The notes below the pieces were generated by a model. The model had not been told where the DNA came from, made no database searches, and was given only the letters and a program-made list of their open reading frames with translations. A DNA stretch of 64,000 nucleotides from Alloprevotella sp. (lineage in GTDB: Bacteria; Bacteroidota; Bacteroidia; Bacteroidales; Bacteroidaceae): NCBI GenBank assembly GCA_017476545.1, contig JAFUZP010000023.1, positions 28,622 through 92,621 on the forward strand, given 5' to 3'. This document shows, piece by piece, positions 1 through 6,880 of this stretch. The stretch's first letter is position 1. Each line of letters starts with the position of its first letter. The position numbers were made by a program, and so were the translations under genes.

Positions 1-942
1 GCCGCTGTTCTTCTTGTCGTGCCGCATGAGGCTGAGTATTTGTCCGTACTCCTTGCAGTCGGGCAGGGCGTTGTAGTTGCTGTAGTATCGGCGGATGAAC
101 TGCACGGTCTGCCGCATCCGTTCCGTCGGGAAGCCCGCCTGCGTGCAGCTGAGGTATAGTTCCGCCACGAGTCCCCATGCCACGAAGTAGCCGTGCAGGG
201 CGGGGTGGCCCTGTTGCAGGGCCAGCGTTTCGAGCGCATGACCGATGGTGTGCCCCAGGTTCAGTGCCTTTCGTAGTCCCTTCTCCGTCGGGTCCTTGCT
301 GACGATGTGCCCCTTCACGCGGATGCTCTCCGCTACCATTTGTTGCAAAGTGCCCAGTTCCGGTGCGTCCAGGTCGAAGCCGACGTGCCTTGCCCACATG
401 TCCGTACTGTCTAACAGGGCGTGCTTGAGCATTTCGGCATAGCCCGAGCGCAAGTTGTGCGCGTCCAGCGTGCGCAGGAACTGCGTGTCAATGACGACTT
501 GCCGCGCATCGCGGAAGACGCCGAGCTCGTTCTTTAGTCCGTTGAAGTTGATGCCGGTCTTCCCACCCACAGCGGCATCGACCATTGCCAGAAGCGTTGT
601 GGGGATATTCACGAAGTCCATGCCGCGTTTGAACGTCGCTGTGGCGAATCCGCCCAGGTCGGTAATCATTCCGCCGCCGAGGTTCACTGCGAGCGAGTGG
701 CGCGATGCGCCGCCTTCCTGCAAGGCCTGCCACGCGCGGGCCAGACTGTCAAGGTCTTTGTGCGCGTCGGTAGCGGGGAGGGTGATGCACATCCAGTTCT
801 CCGTTTCGGGCACGTCGCCCAGTAGGGGCAGGCAGTGGCGCGCCACGGTCTCCTCGGTGATGAGGAAGATGCGGTCGTATCCGCATCCGCTGAGCCGGCG
901 CGCTTCGGCCTGTATGTCGTGGGAGTAGATGATTTCTTGCAT
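1..942 (-). CDS. aroB: 3-dehydroquinate synthase, 3' end beyond window
   Basis: This is the second step of the shikimate pathway, turning DAHP into 3-dehydroquinate in the cytoplasm with NAD+ and a divalent metal. The first 314 residues are present; the family is usually about 350, so roughly 40 residues lie outside the window. The NAD-binding stretch NLGGGMITDLGGF is at residues 88-99. The expected metal ligands are E170 (GYAEMLKHA), H231 (LNLGHTIGHALE) and H250. At H250 the sequence is HGYFVAWG instead of the proteobacterial HGEAVAxG, which I take to be a Bacteroidetes variant. The ATG at 942-940 is 38 nt after the thioesterase stop, so it probably belongs to the three-gene minus-strand unit. 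It is separate from the divergent aromatic operon at 2.0 kb. Confidence 0.95.
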   Translation of the reverse strand, partial: MQEIIYSHDIQAEARRLSGCGYDRIFLITEETVARHCLPLLGDVPETENWMCITLPATDAHKDLDSLARAWQALQEGGASRHSLAVNLGGGMITDLGGFATATFKRGMDFVNIPTTLLAMVDAAVGGKTGINFNGLKNELGVFRDARQVVIDTQFLRTLDAHNLRSGYAEMLKHALLDSTDMWARHVGFDLDAPELGTLQQMVAESIRVKGHIVSKDPTEKGLRKALNLGHTIGHALETLALQQGHPALHGYFVAWGLVAELYLSCTQAGFPTERMRQTVQFIRRYYSNYNALPDCKEYGQILSLMRHDKKNSG

Positions 943-980
943 GGCTTGTCAGGACTTGTTGCGTGCAGTGCGGTTCCCCG

Positions 981-1430
981 TCAGGCGTTGGATTGTCCTC
1001 CGCTGTTCTCGTATTCCATGATGGCGGTGCGGAAATCGTCCGGCACCTCTACGCTTGCCTGTTCCTTGAGGGAGAAGCAGACCATTACGGTGCGGCAGTG
1101 GCAGACGATAGTCCCGGTGCGTGTGTTCACGGCACGCTGGTCCAGCGTGAAACTCTTCTGCCCGATGTGGGGTACGCAGGTCTCCACGACGATGTCGTCC
1201 CCGTAGAATACGGGCTGGAAGAAGTCCGCATTGATGTTCGCGATGACGGGGACTACGTCCGGTGTGCCCTCGTAGAGGCGCAAGACCGCGCCGAGGTAGT
1301 CCACTTTACCTAAGTCATAGTAGGAAAAGTAAGCGTTGTTGTTCACGTGTCCGTATCGGTCCACGTCATTGAACCGTATCTGTATGGGCATCCTGTGCCG
1401 GTAGGTAAGCGTCTCTTGCGGTGTTTCCAT
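981..1430 (-). CDS. Acyl-CoA thioesterase, hotdog fold (4HBT/YbgC-like)
   Basis: The 149-residue protein has the single hotdog domain of the 4HBT thioesterase family. The signature NDVDRYGHVNNNAYFSYYD lies at residues 21-39; the Asp and the GHVNN segment are the usual active-site region. Such enzymes hydrolyse acyl-CoA or acyl-ACP thioesters, but the chain length cannot be told from sequence. It starts 7 nt after the stop of the small upstream gene and ends 38 nt before aroB, so the three are probably cotranscribed. Physiological role unknown; many genomes carry it only as a housekeeping thioesterase. Confidence 0.85.
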   Translation of the reverse strand: METPQETLTYRHRMPIQIRFNDVDRYGHVNNNAYFSYYDLGKVDYLGAVLRLYEGTPDVVPVIANINADFFQPVFYGDDIVVETCVPHIGQKSFTLDQRAVNTRTGTIVCHCRTVMVCFSLKEQASVEVPDDFRTAIMEYENSGGQSNA

Positions 1431-1437
1431 GCGTCTT

Positions 1438-1707
1438 TCAGAAGTAGTTCCGTGCCACGGCGGCCAGTTTCCCGTAATCTACGGTATAGTCCAGTGTCTC
1501 TTCGTCTATGCGGCAGAGCTCGCGTAGGGTGTAGGTGTCGTCCGCTTCGTCCGTCGTACCGCTCCGTATGGTGCGGAAGATATGGTTCCGGGCATCGACA
1601 ATCTTGACGGCCTCCGTGCTGTAGTCCGCCATTATCCCTCCGTCCCCGATCGCGTTGCGCACGTGGGCGGCCAGCGCATCCATGAAGTCCTGCTGTCCGT
1701 TTGGCAT
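1438..1707 (-). CDS. Small conserved-looking hypothetical protein (89 aa)
   Basis: I do not recognise this protein. It starts MPNGQQDFMDALAAHVRNAI, is acidic and soluble, has no signal peptide or membrane segment and no Cys. A longer reading of five residues would need a TTG start inside the promoter, so the ATG at 1707-1705 is preferred. A good TAnnTTTG element (TACCTTTG) lies 12 nt upstream, making this the first gene of the unit with the thioesterase and aroB. The short gaps support translation, but no function can be inferred. Confidence 0.6.
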   Translation of the reverse strand: MPNGQQDFMDALAAHVRNAIGDGGIMADYSTEAVKIVDARNHIFRTIRSGTTDEADDTYTLRELCRIDEETLDYTVDYGKLAAVARNYF

Positions 1708-1719
1708 AATGCTTGTGCG

Positions 1720-1727
1720 CAAAGGTA
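1720..1727 (-). promoter_or_regulatory. -7 promoter element TACCTTTG
   Basis: On the minus strand TACCTTTG matches the Bacteroidetes -7 consensus TAnnTTTG. It lies 12 nt upstream of the ATG of the small hypothetical gene and probably drives that gene, the thioesterase and aroB. No convincing -33 TTG was seen. Confidence 0.55.
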
Positions 1728-1807
1728 CGCAGAAATCTCAGAAGCGCGAACGCTTTGCCGCCCTAATTTGCGTGCCGGGACGGCGGGGGAGGCGGGCTGA
1801 GGAAACC

Positions 1808-1865
1808 TAACCCTATGGTTACGGCGAACTGACCGTAGGGTTACGGGTAACTGACCGTAGGGTTA
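1808..1865. repeat. Intergenic 22-bp-period repeat, family A, 3 units
   Basis: Three 14-bp near-palindromic cores start at 1808 (TAACCCTATGGTTA), 1830 (TGACCGTAGGGTTA) and 1852 (same as the second). The spacing is exactly 22 bp. It lies between two divergent operons. Related cores with the same period occur near 6.4, 25.8, 28.0 and 45.6 kb. Confidence 0.85.
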
Positions 1866-2016
1866 GGATGGCCTACCCGCAGGGGGAAGCTCCCAGGCTG
1901 CGTGCGCGCTTCGCCCAGGTCGCGGCGGTGCGCTTTGCCTGCCTCCATAGTTTTCTGTTTCTTAGCGGTTTGTCTGTATCGTCTGTCCGCCGGTGTTAAT
2001 TTTTTATATGCCGGAG

Positions 2017-2047
2017 TTGGCAGTTTGTACCGAAAGATGTACATTTG
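2017..2047 (+). promoter_or_regulatory. Promoter of the aromatic amino-acid operon
   Basis: A -33 TTGG at 2017-2020 and a -7 TACATTTG at 2040-2047 are separated by 19 bp, the usual Bacteroidetes arrangement. Transcription would start near 2053, about 20 nt before the leader-peptide ATG at 2072. Confidence 0.7.
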
Positions 2048-2071
2048 CCCTGCAATAACGAAAAAAGAACT

Positions 2072-2152
2072 ATGCGCCGCACTGGTTATTATTTTTACTC
2101 GTTTTATTACTTTGCCAAGCAGGTAGAGCGGGTAGCCATGTGCGCAGGCTGA
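2072..2152 (+). CDS. Tyr/Phe-rich leader peptide of the pheA operon
   Basis: A 26-residue ORF beginning MRRTGYYFYSFYYFAKQV and ending in TGA at 2150-2152. Eight of the nine residues at 6-14 are Tyr or Phe. It lies directly downstream of a promoter and upstream of a strong terminator, and the operon makes phenylalanine and tyrosine precursors. That combination is diagnostic of transcription attenuation by ribosome stalling. The codons for residues 18-21 lie in AGAGCGGG (2125-2132), which is an exact complement of CCCGCTCT (2176-2183) in the terminator's 5' arm. A ribosome stalled on scarce Tyr-tRNA or Phe-tRNA would leave it free to act as antiterminator. The upstream sequence is A-rich with no Shine-Dalgarno. 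Confidence 0.85.
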   Translation: MRRTGYYFYSFYYFAKQVERVAMCAG

Positions 2153-2170
2153 ACGGATAACGGCACTACG

Positions 2171-2203
2171 AAAATCCCGCTCTTACGAGAGACGGGATTT
2201 TTT
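2171..2203 (+). terminator. Attenuator terminator before pheA
   Basis: AAAATCCCG (2171-2179) pairs with CGGGATTTT (2193-2201). The inner CTCT/AGAG stem is capped by TACG, with one bulged A at 2192. A run of six T follows at 2198-2203. The 5' arm can instead pair with 2125-2132 inside the leader ORF over 8 bp, giving mutually exclusive structures. Confidence 0.85.
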
Positions 2204-2247
2204 GTTGGCAGCCTCCCGGTACGCCGGCATGGGGAAAGGACAACGGA

Positions 2248-3078
2248 ATGGTCAGGATAGCTATACAAGGCATACGCGGCAGTTTCCACGACATCGCGGC
2301 CCACCGCTATTTCGGTGGCGGAGGCGTGGAACTGGTCTGTTGCGACACGTTCGAGGAACTCTTCGCCGCCATGCGGCAGGACAGCAGTCTGTTGGGACTG
2401 GCCGCCATAGAGAACACCATTGCAGGCTCGCTCCTGCACAACTATGAGCTCCTCCTGCATAGCGGCAGCACCATCGTGGGCGAGCAACGCCTGCACATAG
2501 AGCACAGCGTGATGTGCCTGCCGGACGAGGGATGGGAGGATATCCGCGAGGTGAACTCGCACCCCGTAGCCTTGCAGCAGTGCCGCGCCTTCCTTGCCGG
2601 GCATCCTGGGATGAAGGTGGTGGAGACCGTGGACACGGCGGGTGCGGCAGCGGACATCGCCCGCCTGCAACTGCGCGGCCATGCCGCCATCTGCCATGCT
2701 GATGCCGCCCGCCTTTACGGCTTGCGCGTACTGGAGAACGCCATAGAGGACAACAAACACAACTTCACGCGCTTCCTCGTGCTCGCCGACCCGCAGCGTG
2801 CGGATGCCCTGCGCGATGCCGGAAGTTCGGATAAGGCCAGCATCGTCTTTTCCCTCCCCCATTCGGCGGGAAGCCTCTCGCAGGTGCTGAGCATCTTCAG
2901 CTTCTACCAGATAAACCTGACCAAGATACAGTCGCTTCCTATCATAGGGCGTGAGTGGGAATACCTCTTCTATGTGGACGTCACCTACGACGACTACCGC
3001 CGCTACCGCCAAAGTATTGAGGCCGTGCGACCGCTGACACGCGAGCTGCGCATCCTCGGGGAGTACCGTACTAACTGA
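2248..3078 (+). CDS. pheA: Prephenate dehydratase with ACT domain
   Basis: It converts prephenate to phenylpyruvate, the committed step to phenylalanine. The 276-residue monofunctional protein has the catalytic domain in about residues 1-180, with AIQGIRGSFHD at 5-15, the conserved NSHPVALQQC at 103-112 and NFTRF at 172-176 (the Thr of the TRF motif is catalytic in the family). An ACT domain follows at about 197-276. In that domain the Phe-binding motif usually written ESRP is QSLP (residues 228-231), so feedback inhibition may differ. No chorismate mutase domain is present; that activity sits two genes downstream. First structural gene after the attenuator, with only 9 nt to the next gene. 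Confidence 0.95.
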   Translation: MVRIAIQGIRGSFHDIAAHRYFGGGGVELVCCDTFEELFAAMRQDSSLLGLAAIENTIAGSLLHNYELLLHSGSTIVGEQRLHIEHSVMCLPDEGWEDIREVNSHPVALQQCRAFLAGHPGMKVVETVDTAGAAADIARLQLRGHAAICHADAARLYGLRVLENAIEDNKHNFTRFLVLADPQRADALRDAGSSDKASIVFSLPHSAGSLSQVLSIFSFYQINLTKIQSLPIIGREWEYLFYVDVTYDDYRRYRQSIEAVRPLTRELRILGEYRTN

Positions 3079-3087
3079 AACAACACG

Positions 3088-4266
3088 ATGAAACAGATAC
3101 AGCCAGCCGACAGGATAGGGCGCGTGGAGGAGTACTACTTCTCCCGGAAACTGCGTGAAGTGGCGCGGATGAATGCCGAGGGGAAGGACGTCATCAGCCT
3201 TGCCATCGGCAGTCCGGACATGCCGCCCTCCGACCTGACCGTCCGTACCCTCTGCGCCGAAGCGCAGCATCCGGACGCACATGGCTACCAGCCCACGCGC
3301 GGGACGGCGGAACTGCGTGCGGCGATGGCCGGCTTCTACGCGCGGCATTACGGCGTGACGCTTGATGCCGACTCCGAGGTGCTACCCCTCATCGGCTCTA
3401 AGGAGGGCATACTGCACGTGACCCTGGCCTTTGTCAATCCGGGCGATACGGTGCTGGTGCCCGACCCGGGGTATCCTACCTACACCTCCCTCTCGCAGCT
3501 GCTCGGAGTGCGTGTCGTGAAGTACAACCTCCGGGCGGAGAACGGCTGGCAGCCCGACTTCGACGAACTGGAACGCTTGGCCGATGACCGCACGCGCATC
3601 CTCTGGACGAACTACCCCCACATGCCAACCGGCGCGCCGCCCCGGCGGGATACCTATGAACGCCTCGTACGCTTCGCCGAGGCGCACGGCATCCTCGTCG
3701 CCAACGACAATCCCTACAGCTTCATCCTCACCCGGGAGCGCCTGTCCCTGCTGCAAGTACCCGGTGCCCGCCGCTGCTGCATCGAGCTGAACTCCCTCTC
3801 GAAGAGCCACAACATGCCCGGATGGCGTGTAGGCCTGCTGGCCGGCAGCGCGGAGCACGTGGCGTGGGTGCTCAGGGTGAAGAGCAATATTGACAGCGGT
3901 ACGTTCCGTCCCTTGCAGCTGGCGGCGGCGGAGGCACTGACCAGAAACACGGACGACTGGCACGCGGAACATAATTATACCATATACGCGCGCAGGCGCG
4001 CGTTGGCGCAGCAGGTGATGGAAGCTCTCGGGTGCGTATGCGACCCGCAGAGCGTCGGCATGTTCCTTTGGGGACGCATCCCGGACCGCTACGCCGATGC
4101 GGAGGAACTCACGGAGCGCGTGCTGCACGAGGCCCGCGTGTTCCTTACGCCCGGTTTTATCTTCGGGGAGAACGGCCGGCGTTACGTACGCATATCCCTC
4201 TGTGCGCCGGAGGAGCGGTTGCAACTGGCACTTGAAAGAATACGAACACAAACGATATGGACTTAG
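3088..4266 (+). CDS. PLP-dependent class I/II aminotransferase of the aromatic operon
   Basis: A fold-type I aminotransferase of 392 residues. The Schiff-base lysine is K239 in NSLSKSHNMPGWRVG, with R247 in the family SxSKxxxxPGxR motif. NYPHMPTG at 175-182 stands where related enzymes have NYPNNPTG. The position between prephenate dehydratase and DAHP synthase makes transamination of phenylpyruvate and 4-hydroxyphenylpyruvate the most likely role, but aspartate, alanine or LL-diaminopimelate aminotransferase activity cannot be excluded from sequence. Its last 10 nt overlap the start of the next gene, indicating translational coupling. Confidence 0.88.
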   Translation: MKQIQPADRIGRVEEYYFSRKLREVARMNAEGKDVISLAIGSPDMPPSDLTVRTLCAEAQHPDAHGYQPTRGTAELRAAMAGFYARHYGVTLDADSEVLPLIGSKEGILHVTLAFVNPGDTVLVPDPGYPTYTSLSQLLGVRVVKYNLRAENGWQPDFDELERLADDRTRILWTNYPHMPTGAPPRRDTYERLVRFAEAHGILVANDNPYSFILTRERLSLLQVPGARRCCIELNSLSKSHNMPGWRVGLLAGSAEHVAWVLRVKSNIDSGTFRPLQLAAAEALTRNTDDWHAEHNYTIYARRRALAQQVMEALGCVCDPQSVGMFLWGRIPDRYADAEELTERVLHEARVFLTPGFIFGENGRRYVRISLCAPEERLQLALERIRTQTIWT

Positions 4267-5330
4267 AACTCAAACCCCTCGCGCTGCCCGGTATAGACCA
4301 GGACAAGCGCCCCACCGTGCTGGCAGGTCCCTGCTCGGCCGAGACGGAAGAACAGGTCATGGAAACGGCGCGCCAGCTGGCGGCCTATGGCATACACATC
4401 TATCGCGCCGGCATCTGGAAGCCACGCACCAAGCCCGGCGGCTTCGAAGGCGTCGGCGAAGCGGGGCTCCCCTGGTTGCGCCGCGTGCATGAGGAACTGG
4501 GGATGCTCACGGCCACCGAGGTGGCCACGGCGCACCATGTGGAGGCCGCCCTCGAGGCTGGTATCGACATACTGTGGATTGGCGCGCGTACGATGGCCAA
4601 TCCCTTCGCCGTACAGGAAGTGGCGGACGCGCTGCGGGGGACGGATATGCCCGTCTTGTGCAAGAACCCCGTGAATCCGGACCTGGAACTCTGGATTGGG
4701 GGGCTGGAGCGCGTGAACCAGGCCGGTATCCAGCGGCTCGCCGTCGTGCACCGGGGATTCTCCACCTACGAGAAGCGGCTCTACCGGAACCTCCCCATGT
4801 GGCACGTACCCATAGAGCTGCACCGCCGCATCCCGGCCTTGCCCATCTTCTGCGACCCCTCGCACATGGGCGGCCGCAGGGAACTGATTGCCCCCTTGGC
4901 GCAGCAGGCGATGGACCTGGGCTTCCAGGGGCTCATGATCGAGACCCACGTGAACCCCGACCGCGCCTGGAGCGATGCGATGCAGCAGGTAACACCCGAC
5001 GTGCTTGACTTCATTCTTGACAAACTCGTCATCCGCAACGTCTCCGCCACGACCGAGAGCCTGGAGGAGCTGCGTAAGCAGATTGACAGCGTGGACAACG
5101 CCCTGCTGGAGCAGCTGGCAAACAGGATGCGCATCAGCCGTGAGATCGGGGCATACAAGAAGGAGCACAACATGACCGTCGTGCAGACGCGGCGCTACGG
5201 CGAGATACTCTCCAAGCGCGGGGCGCAGGGCGTGCTGCGCGGCATGTCCAACGACTTCGTGAAGAGCATCTTCGAGGCTATACATGAGGAGAGCGTGCGC
5301 CAGCAGGTGGAGATACTGAACAAAGACTGA
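4257..5330 (+). CDS. Bifunctional DAHP synthase / chorismate mutase
   Basis: It combines the entry step of the shikimate pathway with the branch step to Phe and Tyr. The N-terminal part (about 1-258) is a type I-beta DAHP synthase: GPCSAET at 24-30, KPRTKPGGFEG at 55-65, DPSHMGGR at 200-207 and IETHVNPD at 228-235. The expected metal ligands are C26, H203, E229 and D240. The C-terminal part (about 265-350) is an all-helical AroQ chorismate mutase beginning ESLEELRKQIDSVDNALLE, with IGAYKKEH at 297-304. In such fusions the mutase domain often serves as the allosteric sensor for prephenate or chorismate. It overlaps the aminotransferase gene by 10 nt and is 4 nt from tyrA. Confidence 0.94.
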   Translation: MDLELKPLALPGIDQDKRPTVLAGPCSAETEEQVMETARQLAAYGIHIYRAGIWKPRTKPGGFEGVGEAGLPWLRRVHEELGMLTATEVATAHHVEAALEAGIDILWIGARTMANPFAVQEVADALRGTDMPVLCKNPVNPDLELWIGGLERVNQAGIQRLAVVHRGFSTYEKRLYRNLPMWHVPIELHRRIPALPIFCDPSHMGGRRELIAPLAQQAMDLGFQGLMIETHVNPDRAWSDAMQQVTPDVLDFILDKLVIRNVSATTESLEELRKQIDSVDNALLEQLANRMRISREIGAYKKEHNMTVVQTRRYGEILSKRGAQGVLRGMSNDFVKSIFEAIHEESVRQQVEILNKD

Positions 5331-5334
5331 CGAC

Positions 5335-6108
5335 ATGAGGATACTTATATTGGGGGCAGGCAAGATGGGGAGCTTCTTCACCGACCTGCTGAGCTTTGAC
5401 CACGAGACGGCGGTGCTCGACACCGACGCGCGCCGCCTGCGCTTCATGTACAACACGCTCCGCTTCACCTCGCCGGACGAGGTGGACGCGTTCCGCCCGG
5501 AGCTGGTCATCAACGCCGTGACGCTGGAGCAGACGCTCCCCGTGTTCCGAACGATGCTCCCCCACCTGCCGGAAGACTGCATCCTCTCGGACATAGCGAG
5601 CGTGAAGACGGGCTTCCGCGAGTTCTATGCCGGCTGCGGGCGGCGCTACGTCTCCACCCACCCCATGTTCGGCCCCACCTTCGCCAACCTCGGGCAGCTC
5701 TCGGAGGAGAACGCCATCATCATCAGCGAGGGCGACTACATGGGGCGGATATTCTTCCGCGACCTGTACACGCGTCTCGGGCTGCACATATCCGAATATA
5801 CCTTCGAGGAGCACGACGAGACCGTGGCCTACTCCCTGGCCATCCCCTTCGTGTCCACCTTCGTCTTCGCGGCGGTCATGAAGCACCAGGACGCGCCCGG
5901 CACAACCTTCAAGCGGCACATGCGGATAGCCGAGGGAGTGCTGGGCGAGGACGACGCCCTGCTGCGCGAGATACTCTTCAACCCCCGCACGAGCGGGCAG
6001 GTGGCCAAGATACGCACGGAACTCAAGGAACTGATCGAGGTAATCGACCGCAAGGACGGCGCGGCGCTGGATGCCTTCCTGCAGCGCATACGGCGGAACA
6101 TCCGCTGA
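5335..6108 (+). CDS. tyrA: Prephenate dehydrogenase
   Basis: It oxidatively decarboxylates prephenate to 4-hydroxyphenylpyruvate for tyrosine. The 257-residue protein has an N-terminal Rossmann fold with GAGKMGSFF at residues 7-15. SDIASVK is at 85-91, and the catalytic-type histidine H109 lies in STHPMFGP, the hallmark of TyrA dehydrogenases. It lacks an ACT domain and a fused chorismate mutase, so tyrosine feedback may act elsewhere, for example through the operon attenuator. Last gene of the operon, followed by the repeat-rich region. Confidence 0.92.
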   Translation: MRILILGAGKMGSFFTDLLSFDHETAVLDTDARRLRFMYNTLRFTSPDEVDAFRPELVINAVTLEQTLPVFRTMLPHLPEDCILSDIASVKTGFREFYAGCGRRYVSTHPMFGPTFANLGQLSEENAIIISEGDYMGRIFFRDLYTRLGLHISEYTFEEHDETVAYSLAIPFVSTFVFAAVMKHQDAPGTTFKRHMRIAEGVLGEDDALLREILFNPRTSGQVAKIRTELKELIEVIDRKDGAALDAFLQRIRRNIR

Positions 6109-6195
6109 GCGCATTCCCGCGCCGGAGGGCTTGGCGGCGCGCCCCTTCCGGGCCCTGTACCGACCCCGGCGGCCTCCCCCTATCTTCCTCCCGGG

Positions 6196-6276
6196 GTTCC
6201 CTTATGGAACGGCCGCCGTTCCCTTATGGAACGAGCCTCGTTCCCTTATGGAACCCCCGCCGTTCCCTTATGCACC
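6196..6276. repeat. Family B 22-bp-period repeat, 4 units
   Basis: Cores GTTCCCTTATGGAAC begin at 6196, 6218, 6240 and 6262, exactly 22 bp apart; the last is degenerate. Each core is an inverted repeat GTTCC/GGAAC. The 7-bp spacers (GGCCGCC and so on) are nearly the same, in the same order, as at the second copy near 45.7 kb. Confidence 0.88.
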
Positions 6277-6306
6277 CCGAAGGGGGGTGCTATATATGCC
6301 CGGGGC

Positions 6307-6367
6307 AGGAAGCTTAACTTCCTAAGCTAAGAAGTTAAGCTTCCTGGGCGAGGAAGTTAAGCTTCCT
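6307..6367. repeat. Family C 22-bp-period repeat, 3 units
   Basis: Cores AGGAAGCTTAACTTCCT, AAGAAGTTAAGCTTCCT and AGGAAGTTAAGCTTCCT start at 6307, 6329 and 6351, again 22 bp apart. They are palindromic around GGAAG...CTTCC and unrelated in sequence to the neighbouring families. Confidence 0.85.
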
Positions 6368-6388
6368 GTCCGGAGGTGGTGCGCCCCT

Positions 6389-6468
6389 TACCCCTCGGGG
6401 TAGCCGTTCTTAACCCAAGGGTCACGGCTTCCTAACCCTATAGTCAGTTCTCCCTAACCGCAGGGTTA
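6389..6468. repeat. Family A 22-bp-period repeat, 4 units
   Basis: Cores TACCCCTCGGGGTA, TAACCCAAGGGTCA, TAACCCTATAGTCA and TAACCGCAGGGTTA start at 6389, 6411, 6433 and 6455. The period is 22 bp. With families B and C, this fills most of 6109-6500, which otherwise holds no gene I can support. Confidence 0.85.
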
Positions 6469-6502
6469 GGATTTTGCCAAAGCAGATTATCCCCTCCCGT
6501 CC

Positions 6503-6533
6503 TTGGCGGATTGGGAACTTTTGCCTACCTTTG
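6503..6533 (+). promoter_or_regulatory. Promoter of small-ORF leader, copy 1
   Basis: TTGG at 6503-6506 and TACCTTTG at 6526-6533 are 19 bp apart. The flanking CCTTGGCGGA is identical to that at copy 2 (36505-36514), so the promoter belongs to the duplicated module. Confidence 0.7.
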
Positions 6534-6556
6534 CCCGCGAAACCAAGAACATAATG

Positions 6557-6682
6557 ATGCCTTACGCGTATATATATAATATAGGTATGTCGGCCTGCGC
6601 AGTTGCGGATGCTGACTATGCCCGTATTTACCGGGCGGGAAGTGCCCGAATTACCCCCCCATACGCTCTGGGAATCAAGTAG
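6557..6682 (+). CDS. Small ORF of duplicated leader, copy 1 (41 aa)
   Basis: The ORF begins MPYAYIYNIG and ends ...GIK-TAG at 6680-6682; an in-frame ATG also lies just upstream at 6554. The same first ten residues and the same ending IK-TAG occur in copy 2 at 36561-36680. The middle diverges but stays in frame (41 against 39 codons), and both have a TPP segment encoded by a poly-C tract (seven C at 6654-6660). The conserved N-terminus and open frame suggest it is translated. It could be a regulatory leader peptide or a small secreted or signalling peptide. No match to a known family is recognised. Confidence 0.55.
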   Translation: MPYAYIYNIGMSACAVADADYARIYRAGSARITPPYALGIK

Positions 6683-6707
6683 TTACAGACATATACGCAA
6701 GCATTGA

Positions 6708-6752
6708 GCGGCGCACTGCGCCCCCTTCGGAGGGGTGCGGTGCGCCGCTTTG
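6708..6752 (+). terminator. Hairpin after small ORF, copy 1
   Basis: GCGGCGCAC (6708-6716) pairs perfectly with GTGCGCCGC (6740-6748). An inner C-rich/G-rich stem surrounds TTCG. Only three T follow, then GTGTG, so termination may be partial. Copy 2 keeps the fold with base changes. Confidence 0.6.
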
Positions 6753-6880
6753 TGTGCTTGGGGGCGCGTTGAGTTTGTTGCGATTGAATCGCAACAGACC
6801 GGACGCGCGGCCGGGAAGTGCCGGGACTGGTCTGCGGACGATTAATTAACGAATCATAAATCCATTAAAACAACTAAGCA

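Noticed and set aside
2107-3348. 413-codon open frame antisense to pheA
   Set aside because: Shadow of pheA and its leader; no promoter and no protein-like motifs.
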